Shown piece by piece: positions 9,923-18,366 of a stretch of 64,000 bases of DNA. Under the pieces are notes generated by a model, which was not told where the DNA came from, made no database searches, and saw nothing but the letters and a program-made list of their open reading frames with translations. A program made the position numbers and the translations under genes. This DNA is from Inquilinus limosus DSM 16000. Lineage in GTDB: Bacteria; Pseudomonadota; Alphaproteobacteria; DSM-16000; Inquilinaceae. Numbering within the stretch: position 1 is the stretch's first letter; every line of letters begins with the position of its first letter. The stretch spans positions 1 through 64,000 of the forward strand of contig NZ_AUHM01000001.1 of the NCBI RefSeq assembly GCF_000423185.1, in the 5' to 3' direction.

Positions 9923-10186
9923 ATGACCGATCTGGAACGTCAGCTGCAGGGCTACCGCCTGACCACGGCGGAGATCCTCTATCACATGCCCGACCATCCC
10001 GGGCTGCTGCAGAGCTTCGTCTGGCAGAAGCTCGACCTGGCCCCGCGCTTTCCCGAGCTGCACCGATTCCTGGACTTCTGGACCCGCAACATCGACGGCA
10101 AGCTGCATTCGGTGCGGGTCGCCTCCACCGCCCTGGTGAAGCCCGGCGAGCTGCGGCTCTGCTCCGCCGAGTTCCGGCTGCATTGA
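9923..10186 (+). CDS. usg: Usg family protein
   Basis: An 87-residue protein of the Usg family, common in alphaproteobacteria and first noted next to tryptophan genes; the function is unknown. Recognisable stretches are L-x-G-Y-x-L-T-T-A-E-I-L-Y-H-M-P-D-H-P near the start, FVWQKLDLAPRFPELHRFL in the middle and the C-terminal E-F-R-L-H. AGAAGGG lies 11 bases before the ATG and GAAGGA abuts it. It stands alone here with no trp genes nearby. Confidence 0.85.
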   Translation: MTDLERQLQGYRLTTAEILYHMPDHPGLLQSFVWQKLDLAPRFPELHRFLDFWTRNIDGKLHSVRVASTALVKPGELRLCSAEFRLH

Positions 10187-10524
10187 GATCGGGATGAGAT
10201 GGCAGGCTGGCGGCGGGGCTCCCGGCCCCGCCGCCACCCGCAACCCGGAGGGGGATCCGGTTGCGGGAACCTGCACCATGCGCCTCTGGCGGGGAGGGGG
10301 TCCGCCATGGCGACAAGCCCCGCCGTGATCGACGATCGCTATCCGATCGCAGAGGGAGCCGACGGTGCCCGCATCCCTAACAACGGGCGTCCCGATCGGT
10401 TCCGAGAAACCCTCCCCCCTCCTCTCTCCCGCTTGCGCCGCGCGCCGCCCATGCGCCGGGCGCGGATGACGCCCGCCGCCCCGTCTTGCTAACCTCTGCC
10501 CCCGGGCAGAGGGAGAGGTTCAGC
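10187..10524 (+). other. 338-base non-coding gap with two hairpins
   Basis: No convincing gene is present. A 9-bp GC stem at 10211-10233 (CGGCGGGGC / GCCCCGCCG) lies 25 bases beyond usg and may end its transcription. A bulged stem (GCAACCCGGA / TCCGGTTGC) follows around 10240-10264. The rest is C/G-rich sequence leading to the aminotransferase; the promoter of that gene was not identified. Confidence 0.5.
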
Positions 10525-11703
10525 GTGGACGGACATATCGCGACGGGTCTTCTGGGCGGCATTCGACCCGATATCGCGCGGCTGCCGGAGAGCGGCATCG
10601 TCGAGGTGGTCAATGCCGGCCGCGGCAAGCCGGACCTGATCCCGCTGTGGGTCGGCGAAGGCGATCAGCCGACCCCGGCCTTCATCGCCGAGGCGGCGAA
10701 CCGGGCCCTGGCCGAGGGCCAGACCTTCTACACCTGGCAGCGCGGCATCCCGCCGCTGCGCGAGGCGCTGGCGGGCTATGTCGGCCGGATCGCCGGGACC
10801 TCGGTGTCGCCGAGCCGGATCTACGTCACCGTCGGCGGCATGCAGGCGATCATGATGACCATGCAGGCGCTGGTCGCGCCGGGCGACGAGGTCATCATGC
10901 CCGCCCCGGTCTGGCCGAACATCTTCAGCGCCGTCGAGATCGCCGGCGGCCGCACGGTACCGGTGCCGATCGGGGTCGAGAACGGCCGCTGGCGGCTGGA
11001 CCTGGACCGGCTGTTCGCCGCCTGCGGGCCGCGCACCCGCGCCCTGTTCCTGAACAGCCCGGGCAACCCGACCGGCTGGACGCTGACCGCGGAGGAGCAG
11101 AGGGCGATCCTCGACTTCTGCCGTGCCCGCGGCATCTGGATCGTCGCCGACGAGGTCTATGCCCGCTTCGTCTACGACCGGCCTGTGGCGTCGTCCTTCC
11201 TGTCGATCGCCGCGCCGGAGGACCGGCTGGTGGTGGTCAACACCTTCTCCAAGAACTGGGCGATGACCGGCTGGCGCATCGGCTGGGTGGTGGCGTCGGA
11301 GGAACTGGGGCAGGTCTACGAGAACCTGCAGCAGTTCAACACCTCCGGCGTGCCGACCTTCCTGCAATACGGCGCGGTCGCCGCGATCGAGCAGGGCGAG
11401 CCCTTCATCCAGAGCCAGGTGGAGCGCTGCCGGACCGCGCGCGACCTGGTGATCGGCCGGCTGTCGGAGTCGCCGCGGGTGCGGCTGACCCGGCCGGACG
11501 GCGCCTTCTACCTTTTCTTCCGGGTCGAGGGCGAGCCGGACAGCCGCGCCCTGGCGCTGCGCCTGCTGCACGAGGCCAATGTCGGCCTCGCCCCAGGCTC
11601 GGCCTTCGGGCCCGGTGGCGAAGGCCATCTGCGGCTGTGCTTCGCCGGCTCGGTCGAGCGGCTGCAGACGGCGATGGACCGGCTGCTGCCTGCGCTGTCG
11701 TGA
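10525..11703 (+). CDS. pyridoxal-phosphate aminotransferase, class I/II
   Basis: A fold-type I aminotransferase of 392 residues. It has the N-terminal L-W-V-G-E-G-D-Q-P-T-P segment, FYTWQRGIPPLREALAGY, the N-S-P-G-N-P-T-G motif, the D-E-V-Y strand and the pyridoxal lysine in NTFSKNWAMTGWRIGW. The C-terminal R-L-C-F-A carries the carboxylate-binding arginine. GTG is chosen because GGGAGAGG lies 8 bases upstream; a TTG further out lacks support. The GNAT gene follows after 13 bases with its own ribosome site. The substrate is not evident (aspartate/tyrosine-like class). Confidence 0.92.
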   Translation: MDGHIATGLLGGIRPDIARLPESGIVEVVNAGRGKPDLIPLWVGEGDQPTPAFIAEAANRALAEGQTFYTWQRGIPPLREALAGYVGRIAGTSVSPSRIYVTVGGMQAIMMTMQALVAPGDEVIMPAPVWPNIFSAVEIAGGRTVPVPIGVENGRWRLDLDRLFAACGPRTRALFLNSPGNPTGWTLTAEEQRAILDFCRARGIWIVADEVYARFVYDRPVASSFLSIAAPEDRLVVVNTFSKNWAMTGWRIGWVVASEELGQVYENLQQFNTSGVPTFLQYGAVAAIEQGEPFIQSQVERCRTARDLVIGRLSESPRVRLTRPDGAFYLFFRVEGEPDSRALALRLLHEANVGLAPGSAFGPGGEGHLRLCFAGSVERLQTAMDRLLPALS

Positions 11704-11716
11704 CCGGGAGAGGGGC

Positions 11717-12475
11717 GTGAACCGGGCGCTTCTGGAGCGCCTGGTCCCCAACACCCTCGCGGCCGCCACCGAGGGCCGGCAACGCATCGATGTCGGCCCC
11801 TTTGCGCTGTTCGTCTCCGGCGCCAGCGACGACCCGATCCAGAGCTTCGCCGTGCCGGTCGTCCCGGCCCCGGACTGGCGCCCGGCGGTGGCCGGGCTGC
11901 ATCGCGCCTTCGACGCCGCCGGCCGCCGCTTCCGCATCGAGTTCTTCCGCGAGCTGCATCCCGCCCTGTCCCCGACCCTCTACGCCATGGGCTATCAGCG
12001 CGAGATGGAGGCGCCGCTGATGGCCCTGCACCGCGACGCCTGGCGGCCCGCCCCGGACGGCCCGGCCCGGCTGCTGACGGCGGAGGACGAGGCGGCGATC
12101 GACGGGCTGATGCTGGTCCAGCGCGAGGCCTTCAACCAGCCGCTGGACGATGCCGGTGAGGCGGACTTCCGCATCCGGCTGCGCCGGGGGCTGGCCTGCG
12201 GCAGCCGGCAGGCCGCCCTCGCCCGGATCGACGGGGTCCCGGCCGCCAGCGGTCTGCTGCTGATCGGCGGCGACACGGCCGAGCTGGCGGCGGTCGGCAC
12301 CCGGCCGGCCTTCCGCCGCCGCGGCCTGGCCGAGGCGGTGTGCCGCCGCCTGCTCGCCGCCTATTTCGCCGGGGGAGAGCTGGCCTGGCTGTCCGCCGCC
12401 GCCGGGGCGGAGCCGCTCTACGCCAAGCTGGGCTTCCGCCCGGTCGGCACGCAGCTCAACTTCGGCGCGGCATAG
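11717..12475 (+). CDS. GNAT family N-acetyltransferase
   Basis: A 252-residue protein with a C-terminal GNAT domain (about 120-250). The acetyl-CoA loop is T-R-P-A-F-R-R-R-G-L-A-E-A-V, followed by L-Y-A-K-L-G-F-R near the end. The N-terminal half is a less conserved GNAT-like segment. GTG follows GGGAGAGGGGC and lies 13 bases after the aminotransferase, so the two are co-transcribed. The substrate is unknown. Confidence 0.85.
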   Translation: MNRALLERLVPNTLAAATEGRQRIDVGPFALFVSGASDDPIQSFAVPVVPAPDWRPAVAGLHRAFDAAGRRFRIEFFRELHPALSPTLYAMGYQREMEAPLMALHRDAWRPAPDGPARLLTAEDEAAIDGLMLVQREAFNQPLDDAGEADFRIRLRRGLACGSRQAALARIDGVPAASGLLLIGGDTAELAAVGTRPAFRRRGLAEAVCRRLLAAYFAGGELAWLSAAAGAEPLYAKLGFRPVGTQLNFGAA

Positions 12476-12543
12476 GCCGCCTCCCGCTGGACAAATCCCC
12501 AAAGCCGTGGATTGCTGGCCGGGCCTCCGAAGGAGCCTTCGCC

Positions 12544-13170
12544 ATGTCGCTCGACCTGTGGTTCGCCTTCCTGCTCGCCGCCGGAATCGTCCTGATCATC
12601 CCCGGACCCACCGTCACCCTGGTGCTGTCCTACGCGCTCGGCCGCGGCCGGGCCCATGCCTGGTGGATCGTGGCGGGCGTCGCGCTCGGCGACTTCACGG
12701 CGATGACCCTGTCGATGCTGGGGCTGGGCGCCCTGCTGGCCGCCTCGGCCACCGCCTTCACCGTGCTGAAATGGATCGGCGCCGCCTATCTGGTCTATCT
12801 CGGCGTCAAGCTGTGGCGCGCCGCGCCCGAGGCCGACGGGCTGCCGGCGGCTGAGACCGGACGCTCGCCCCGCGCCATGCTGCTGCACGCCTTCGCGGTG
12901 ACGGCGCTGAACCCGAAGAGCATCGTCTTCTTCGTCGCCTTCCTGCCGCAGTTCGTGCATCCGGAGATGCCGCTGCTGCCGCAGATGGCGGTGCTGGAAG
13001 GAACCTTCGTCACCCTCGCCGCGCTGAACGCCGCCGCCTACGCCTGGGTCGGCGCCAGGCTGCGCGACACCATCGGCCGGCCCTCGGTGCTGCGCCTGAT
13101 CAACCGCGCCGGCGCCGGCGTGCTGGTCGCCGCCGGCTTCGCCACAGCCGCCTGGAACCGGGCGAATTAG
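12544..13170 (+). CDS. LysE/RhtB family exporter
   Basis: A 208-residue inner-membrane exporter with about six helices. The family signature is P-G-P-T-V-T-L-V-L-S near residues 21-30, followed by G-V-A-L-G-D. The A-L-N-P-K-S segment in the second half is also typical. Members export amino acids or homoserine lactones. GAAGGAG lies upstream of the ATG. The stop overlaps that of the convergent asparaginase by 4 nt. Confidence 0.92.
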   Translation: MSLDLWFAFLLAAGIVLIIPGPTVTLVLSYALGRGRAHAWWIVAGVALGDFTAMTLSMLGLGALLAASATAFTVLKWIGAAYLVYLGVKLWRAAPEADGLPAAETGRSPRAMLLHAFAVTALNPKSIVFFVAFLPQFVHPEMPLLPQMAVLEGTFVTLAALNAAAYAWVGARLRDTIGRPSVLRLINRAGAGVLVAAGFATAAWNRAN

Positions 13171-14240
13171 CTCTCGCCACCCAACTCTGCGGCGCTGCGC
13201 ACCGTGCCGACGGTCACGCCGCGCCGGGTCTTGATCTCCGGCGCCAGCCAGCGGCCGGTGATCGCCGGATCGGCGTCGTCCAGCACCCCGATCCGCTTCA
13301 GGATCGCGGCCATGACGACATTCGCCGCCCGCTCCGCCCCGTCCTCGATCTTGAGGGCGACGCCGAGGCCGTATTCCGGCAGCGCGGCGCAGAACACGCC
13401 TTCCGCCCCCATCTTGGTCATCACCCGGCCGCGGCAGGCCTGCATGATCTCGGTGTCGAAGCGGCCGGTGCCGGCCACCAGGAAGGGCTGCGCCGCCCAG
13501 GCCTTGCGGATCCGCAGCACCGCGTCGCGCCGCTTTTCCGGCAGGTCATCGGGATCGGCGATCCGGGCCATGGCGAAGGCCAGGCCCTCCAGCGGAATGG
13601 CGATGGTCGGGATCGAGCAGCCATCCGCCGCCCAGGGCGCCGAGCCGAGGCCGCAGCCGGTCATCTGCTCGAGCACGCCGAGGATCCGCTGCTGCACCGG
13701 ATGCTCGTAGCGGACATAGCCCTTGGTCTTCTCGCCGAGATGGACCGCGGTGGTGAGGAAGCCGGTGTGCTTGCCGGAGCAGTTGTTGTGCAGGGCCGAG
13801 GGACGCTCGTGCTTGCAGACGAGCGCATGGGCCGAGCCCTCGTGGAACGGCAGATGGGTGCCGCATTCGAGATCGGCCTCGGACAGGCCGATCTTCGCCA
13901 GCCAGGCGGCGACCCGCTCGACATGGCCGGGCTCGCCGCTGTGCGAGGCGCAGGCCAGCGCCAGCTCCTCGTCGCCCAGACCGAAGGCGTCGGCGGCGCC
14001 GGTTTCGACCAGCGGGATCGCCTGCAGCGCCTTGATCGCCGAGCGGGCATAGACCGGCCGGCCGATGTCGCCCCAATGGCCGTGCACCCCGCCCGCGCGG
14101 TCGACGATCAGGGCGATGCCGCGGTGCCGGCTCTCCACCACCGCACCGCGGGTGACCTCGACCAGGATCGGCGCGCCGCCCTCGGCGAGGTCGGCGGTTC
14201 CGGCGGCGGGGCTGTGCTCGTGGTCGTGCGCGTGGGTCAT
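13167..14240 (-). CDS. L-asparaginase, Rhizobium (type II/PF06089) family
   Basis: Hydrolyses asparagine to aspartate and ammonia. It belongs to the thermolabile Rhizobium etli-type family, unrelated to the E. coli enzymes. The S-A-I-K tetrad (S-x-x-K) after Y-A-R is the catalytic pair seen in the R. etli enzyme, and N-C-S-G-K-H-T-G-F-L holds the zinc-binding Cys and Lys region. The N-terminus has an His/Asp/Glu-rich lead (MTHAHDHEH) that may bind metal. It has 357 residues, slightly longer than usual because of that lead. Confidence 0.9.
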   Translation of the reverse strand: MTHAHDHEHSPAAGTADLAEGGAPILVEVTRGAVVESRHRGIALIVDRAGGVHGHWGDIGRPVYARSAIKALQAIPLVETGAADAFGLGDEELALACASHSGEPGHVERVAAWLAKIGLSEADLECGTHLPFHEGSAHALVCKHERPSALHNNCSGKHTGFLTTAVHLGEKTKGYVRYEHPVQQRILGVLEQMTGCGLGSAPWAADGCSIPTIAIPLEGLAFAMARIADPDDLPEKRRDAVLRIRKAWAAQPFLVAGTGRFDTEIMQACRGRVMTKMGAEGVFCAALPEYGLGVALKIEDGAERAANVVMAAILKRIGVLDDADPAITGRWLAPEIKTRRGVTVGTVRSAAELGGES

Positions 14241-14329
14241 CGTCGTCTCGGCATGGTCGAGGGAGCGCACCTTGCCCTCCCGCCCCGCGCGGGGCAAGGT
14301 CGCAGCCGAACGACTGGGACGGGAACCGG

Positions 14330-14857
14330 ATGAAAGGCTATTTCGCGATCGGCTGCGAAGGCATCAGCAAGCCGATGAATGTCGGCGCCCTGCTGCGCAC
14401 CGGCCACGCCTTCGGCGCGGCCTTCTGCTTCACCGTGGCGCCGGTGGCCGAAACCGTGGATTTCGGCTGGAGCGACACCTCGGATGCCGCCGGCACCGTG
14501 CCGCTCTACACCTATCCCGACGTCGCCTCGATGACCCTGCCCCAGGGCTGCTCGCTGGTCGGGATCGAGCTGATGGCCGACTCGATCGCACTGCCCAGCT
14601 TCCGCCACCCGCGCCGGGCCGTCTATGTGCTCGGGTCGGAGCGCGGCGGCCTGTCACGCGAGATGATCGCGCGCTGCGACCACATCGTGCAGATCCCGAC
14701 CCGCTTCTCGCTGAACCTCTCGCTGGCCGGCGCGCTGGTGATGTACGACCGGCTGATCTCGCTCGGCCGCTTCGCGCCGCGGCCGCTCATGCCCGGCGGC
14801 CCGACCGAGGCGCTGCCGCCGCATGTCCATGGCGGCCCGAAGGTGGGAGAGGACTGA
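14330..14857 (+). CDS. SpoU-type (SPOUT) RNA 2'-O-methyltransferase
   Basis: A 175-residue minimal SPOUT methylase. Motif 1 is P-x-N-V-G-A-L-L-R-T, motif 2 V-L-G-S-E-R-G-G-L-S, and motif 3 IPTRFSLNLSLAGALVMYD, the knot that binds SAM. No extra RNA-binding domain is present. In related short enzymes the target is a tRNA wobble base or rRNA; which applies here is not evident. The ATG follows GGGAACC and the gene is monocistronic, divergent from asparaginase. Confidence 0.9.
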   Translation: MKGYFAIGCEGISKPMNVGALLRTGHAFGAAFCFTVAPVAETVDFGWSDTSDAAGTVPLYTYPDVASMTLPQGCSLVGIELMADSIALPSFRHPRRAVYVLGSERGGLSREMIARCDHIVQIPTRFSLNLSLAGALVMYDRLISLGRFAPRPLMPGGPTEALPPHVHGGPKVGED

Positions 14858-14866
14858 ACCCGGATC

Positions 14867-15304
14867 TCAGGCGTCGCGGGCGAGCAACGCCGCGAGCGCG
14901 CCGGTGTCGTGGTAGAACGGTGTCCCCTCGATCAGGAGATCGTCCCGGAACCGCAGGACCTCGGCGAAGGGCTGGCTGACGGCGATGCCGCTGCGCCGTG
15001 CCGTCAGGTGCAGCGTGCAGGTCATGAAGACGGTGTCGCCGGTGCGGACGGCCTCCAGCCGATCCACGCCGATATCGCTCCACACCTCCCGCATCCTGCG
15101 GAACAGGGCCCCGATTCCCGCGAGCCCTCGCCAGTCCCCGGCATAAGGCAGCGACGCCGGCTCGTGCACCACGACATCCGGATGGAACGCGGCGGCGAGC
15201 GCATCGGGATTCTCCGACCTCGCGCTCAGGAACGCCAATTCCACCTCGAACATGCGGCCCAGGAGCCGCATGGCGGAATGCCGGTCATCGGATTGAAGGG
15301 CCAT
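14867..15304 (-). CDS. SnoaL/NTF2-like domain protein
   Basis: A 145-residue protein with an NTF2-like fold prediction: helices at the N-terminus, then F-H-P-D-V-V-V-H-E-P and strands ending in L-L-I-E-G-T-P-F-Y-H-D-T. It is similar to SnoaL polyketide-cyclase-like or limonene epoxide hydrolase-like proteins. Catalytic identity cannot be read. The ATG follows a G-run. It lies alone between the SPOUT gene and a receiver gene. Confidence 0.7.
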   Translation of the reverse strand: MALQSDDRHSAMRLLGRMFEVELAFLSARSENPDALAAAFHPDVVVHEPASLPYAGDWRGLAGIGALFRRMREVWSDIGVDRLEAVRTGDTVFMTCTLHLTARRSGIAVSQPFAEVLRFRDDLLIEGTPFYHDTGALAALLARDA

Positions 15305-15420
15305 CCATCCCCCCGTGGCTGGTGCGAACGGCCGCGGAGCGCGGCTTCGATCGTCAGCCTAGGATCCGGATCGCCGGTCGCCTGCCCGTTTCTTGCTCCG
15401 GCTCCGCCGTTGTGGCCGGC

Positions 15421-15786
15421 TCACGCGCCCGACGCCAGCATCGACCGCACGGTCGCGGCCAGGGCGTCTGCGGCATAAGGTTTGCGCAGGGTGGGCAGAT
15501 CCTGCGGCACCCCGTCCTCGGCGCCGTAGCCGGTGGTGAACAGCACCTTGAGCGACGGGCGCTCGCGCCGCACCTGGGCCGCCAGCTCGGCCCCGGTCAT
15601 GCCCGGCAGGCCGACATCGGTGATCATCAGGTCGAACTCGCTGCCGTCGAGCAGGCGCAGCGCCTCGGGCCCGTCCGCCGCCTCGGCGACGTCGAAGCCG
15701 CCATCGGTCAGGGCCTCCACGGCGAGGAGACGCACCAGCACGTCGTCCTCGACCAGCAACACACGTCCGCCGGGCATCGGGTCCAC
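15421..15786 (-). CDS. single-domain response regulator
   Basis: A stand-alone CheY-like receiver of about 120 residues with no output domain. The acidic pocket is V-E-D-D near the start, the phospho-acceptor Asp is in L-M-I-T-D-V-G-L-P-G, the switch Thr in L-F-T-T-G-Y-G, and the Lys in L-R-K-P-Y. This G-Y-G/K-P-Y type often accompanies hybrid histidine kinases in alphaproteobacteria, but no cognate kinase adjoins it. The start is GTG at 15786, or ATG three codons later. Confidence 0.9.
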   Translation of the reverse strand: MDPMPGGRVLLVEDDVLVRLLAVEALTDGGFDVAEAADGPEALRLLDGSEFDLMITDVGLPGMTGAELAAQVRRERPSLKVLFTTGYGAEDGVPQDLPTLRKPYAADALAATVRSMLASGA

Positions 15787-15855
15787 TGTTCACTTCTTCT
15801 GATCGCTGACCGATTCATGGCGGCAAACCGGACCGGGGGCAACCCTCCAGGCGCG

Positions 15856-16350
15856 TCAGTGGATCGTCGCCCCGGCGGGGACCGCATGGACGGCGGCCTC
15901 CGGCGGCACCTGGCCGGCGACCGGCGGCAGCACGATGCCGCCGTCCCGCAGCGCCTCCGCCAGGACGGCGAAGGGCCGGTCGCACAGCCGGGCGGCGGCC
16001 GGCGTCAGGATGGCGCGGGCCAGGAACGGCGCCCAAAGGGTTTCACCCTGCTGGTGCAGCGCCACGATGTCGAGCAGCAGCCGCTCATCCTCGGTCACCT
16101 GCCGGCAGCGCGGGCAGTTCACCCGGATGGTGCGCCCGGCGCCGTTGCCGATGAAGCCCATCAGGTCGTCCACCGCCTCGGCCGCCGCCGGCGCGCCCTC
16201 GTTGCGGAAGGCGGTGCGGAGATTGGCGATCACCGGGATGCCGTGGCGATGGCCGGCGACCCAGGCGCGGATCGCCCACAGCACCAGCGTCTCGGCCCGC
16301 GTCAGCGGCGGTGCGCCGGCATCGTCGCAGTCATGCGCCTCGTCGCTCAT
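15856..16350 (-). CDS. uncharacterised protein, second of a tandem paralogue pair
   Basis: A 164-residue soluble protein of unknown family, clearly related to the gene directly upstream: A-E-x-L-V-L-W-A-[IL]-R near the start, AFR-x-x-G-A near 50 and V-T-E-D-E-R-x-[IL]-L-D in the middle align. This copy has an extra C-P-R-C just before V-T-E-D-E, possibly metal-binding or redox-active. Its start overlaps the stop of the upstream paralogue by 4 nt (ATGA), so the two are co-translated under the Fur-like box at 16874-16888. No function can be assigned. Confidence 0.75.
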   Translation of the reverse strand: MSDEAHDCDDAGAPPLTRAETLVLWAIRAWVAGHRHGIPVIANLRTAFRNEGAPAAAEAVDDLMGFIGNGAGRTIRVNCPRCRQVTEDERLLLDIVALHQQGETLWAPFLARAILTPAAARLCDRPFAVLAEALRDGGIVLPPVAGQVPPEAAVHAVPAGATIH

Positions 16351-16841
16351 GGCAGCGCCGCCCGCACCAGGCCGAAGGCCCCCTGATTGGCCGGCACCCG
16401 CAACGGCCGCGGCGGCGCCGGCCGCTGCAGCATCACCCCCGCCTCCGCCAGCATCCCGCCGAGCTCGGCGCACAGGCCGGAGGCGGCGCGGCAGGCGGCC
16501 GGCGACAGCATGCCGCGCAGCATCAGCGCGCCCGCCACGCCCGACTGGCCGATCGCGACCAGATCGAGGATCCGGCGCTCGTCCTCGGTGACGGTGAAGG
16601 CGCAGGGCACCCCGATCTGCACCCGCCGCTCGGCGCCGAAGCCGATGATGCGGGTCAGGAGACCGATCCGCTCCGCCGCCGCCTCGGCGCCGACCTTGCG
16701 GAAGGCCAGCAGCACCGGATGGTCGGTCGGCGCCCCGGTCTTCAGCCCGACGACGCTGAGCCGCAGCGCCCACAGCACCAGCTGCTCGGCAAAGGGCAGG
16801 GCGCGGCGGTCGCCCGGCTCGGTGATCTGGTCCTCGTCCAT
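16347..16841 (-). CDS. uncharacterised protein, first of a tandem paralogue pair
   Basis: Also 164 residues and homologous along its length to the next gene, but with a single Cys where the partner has C-P-R-C. It shows F-A-E-Q-L-V-L-W-A-L-R-L near the N-terminus and V-T-E-D-E-R-R-I-L-D-L in the centre. No signal peptide or membrane helix is evident. A Fur-like palindrome lies 33-47 bases upstream, which suggests metal control. The pair looks like a duplication followed by divergence. Confidence 0.75.
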   Translation of the reverse strand: MDEDQITEPGDRRALPFAEQLVLWALRLSVVGLKTGAPTDHPVLLAFRKVGAEAAAERIGLLTRIIGFGAERRVQIGVPCAFTVTEDERRILDLVAIGQSGVAGALMLRGMLSPAACRAASGLCAELGGMLAEAGVMLQRPAPPRPLRVPANQGAFGLVRAALP

Positions 16842-16873
16842 TCTCGGCTCCCCGTGTGAACGGCCGGTCTATT

Positions 16874-16888
16874 TGAGAACGATTATCA
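16874..16888. promoter_or_regulatory. Fur-like box
   Basis: TGAGAACGATTATCA matches the 7-1-7 Fur consensus TGATAATnATTATCA at 12 of its 14 defined positions. It lies upstream of the minus-strand paralogue pair and 98 bases from the plus-strand DUF1223 gene, so it could act on either. Fur or another member of that family is the expected reader. Confidence 0.6.
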
Positions 16889-16986
16889 GTCGCGAATCAA
16901 GTCCCCGTTTGTTTCCGACGATGTCCACCGGTAACCCCGGGCTCGGGCGGAACGAACCGAAGGCAGGCTTCTGCCCAGGGACTCGC

Positions 16987-17667
16987 ATGATCCGATCGCT
17001 CCTCGCCGGCCTGCTCGCCGTCTCGGCCCTCCCCCTGTCCCTCGCTACGGCGGCCGAGCGGGCGGTGGTGGTGGAGCTGTTCACCTCCCAGGGCTGCTCC
17101 TCCTGCCCGCCGGCCGACGCCCTGCTGGCGACGCTGGCGGACCGGCCGGAGGTGCTGGCGCTGGCCTTCCATGTCGACTACTGGAACCGGCTGGGCTGGG
17201 CGGACCCGTTCTCGAGCCCCTGGGCCACGGCGCGGCAGAACGCCTATGCGGCGCTGTGGGGATCGGGCCAGGTCTACACGCCGCAGGCGGTGGTCGACGG
17301 CGGCCGCGACGTCGTCGGGTCCGACCGGGATGCGATGGAGGCGGCGATCGCCGCGGCGCGGTCCGACCCGTCGGTGCCGGTCGCGCTGACCGCGACGGAG
17401 ACGGCGCTGCAGGTGATGGTGGACGCAGCGGCGCCGTCGGACGCGGCGCTGTGGCTGGTCGGCTTCGACGACCGGCACGAGACGCCGGTGCGGCGAGGCG
17501 AGAATGCAGGTCGGATGCTGGTCAACCGCAACGTCGTGCGCAGCCTGACCCGGCTGGAGGGCTGGACGCCCGGCGGCACCATCGACGCGGCGCGGCCGGC
17601 CGGCGAGCGGGCGGCGGTGCTGCTGCAGGCCGCCGACGGCCGGATCCTGGGGGCGGCCCGGCTGTAG
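16987..17667 (+). CDS. DUF1223 secreted thioredoxin-fold protein
   Basis: A 226-residue exported protein. A Sec signal covers residues 1-22 (ends ATAAE). The mature part begins V-V-V-E-L-F-T-S-Q-G-C-S-S-C-P-P-A-D, a thioredoxin-like strand with a C-S-S-C redox pair at 37-40. The family (DUF1223) is a thioredoxin-fold group of unknown substrate. AGGGA lies before the ATG. Location between a Fur-like box and a SigF-type sigma/anti-sigma pair suggests an envelope or metal/oxidative stress role (inference). Confidence 0.88.
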   Translation: MIRSLLAGLLAVSALPLSLATAAERAVVVELFTSQGCSSCPPADALLATLADRPEVLALAFHVDYWNRLGWADPFSSPWATARQNAYAALWGSGQVYTPQAVVDGGRDVVGSDRDAMEAAIAAARSDPSVPVALTATETALQVMVDAAAPSDAALWLVGFDDRHETPVRRGENAGRMLVNRNVVRSLTRLEGWTPGGTIDAARPAGERAAVLLQAADGRILGAARL

Positions 17668-17673
17668 GACCGC

Positions 17674-18366
17674 TCAGCCGGCCGTGGCCTGACCCGAGGA
17701 ACGCGGCGCGATCAGATCGAACAGCCGACGGCTGAACAGCTTGGCCATCCCGACCAGCAGCGCGATCGAGCCGCCGTGCCAGATCAGGATCATGAGGGTG
17801 GTGTCGAGCGGATGGAACAGCGACACGCCGCAGGACACGAGGGCCGACGCGGCCAGCATGCCGGTGACGATGGTGGCGGTCGACCGCACCGGCGCGGCGT
17901 GGCGCAGCATCAGCACCAGGAGCGCCCAGAGCGGCAGGCCCATCATCAGGATGTTCATGAAGCAGCGGTAGCTGGTGCCGAGCACGAAGCCGTCGGGGCC
18001 GAGGCGGACCCAGTCGGTCAGGCAGCCATAGCCCATCGAGGCCAGCCACAGCGCCAGCCCCGGGACGGGCAGCAGGGCCCAGCGCCGCGATCGGTCGGGC
18101 AGGCTGACGTGGAAGGCGGCGATGGCGGCGAGGATGCCGGTCAGCATCGCGCCGGCCCATTCGAGCTGATAGGAGGTCTCTCCCAACTCCTCCATCCGCT
18201 CGTGCCGCACCCCCTTCAGGGCGACCACGGCGGCGATCACGGCGGCGGCGATCAGCAGCCACAGCAGCGCGCGCAGCATCGGCGGCCGCAGGGGCCGGAC
18301 CGGCCGGGCCTCGGCGGCGAGCTGCGCGATCAGGTCTTCGGTGCGAGTCCGGCCCGTCTCCGTCAT
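17674..18366 (-). CDS. DUF1109 (NrsF-type) membrane anti-sigma factor
   Basis: A 230-residue inner-membrane protein with six predicted helices after an N-terminal cytoplasmic segment of about 30 residues that should hold the sigma factor. It belongs to DUF1109, whose Caulobacter member NrsF restrains SigF and responds to chromate and cadmium through two conserved cysteines. Here Cys115, Cys135 and Cys179 lie in or near the periplasmic side. The start overlaps the sigma gene stop by 4 nt, so the two are made together. Confidence 0.88.
   Translation of the reverse strand: MTETGRTRTEDLIAQLAAEARPVRPLRPPMLRALLWLLIAAAVIAAVVALKGVRHERMEELGETSYQLEWAGAMLTGILAAIAAFHVSLPDRSRRWALLPVPGLALWLASMGYGCLTDWVRLGPDGFVLGTSYRCFMNILMMGLPLWALLVLMLRHAAPVRSTATIVTGMLAASALVSCGVSLFHPLDTTLMILIWHGGSIALLVGMAKLFSRRLFDLIAPRSSGQATAG

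Noticed and set aside
10211-10233. GC hairpin after usg as an intrinsic terminator
   Set aside because: The stem is strong, but no T run follows, so it is only mentioned in the description of the gap.
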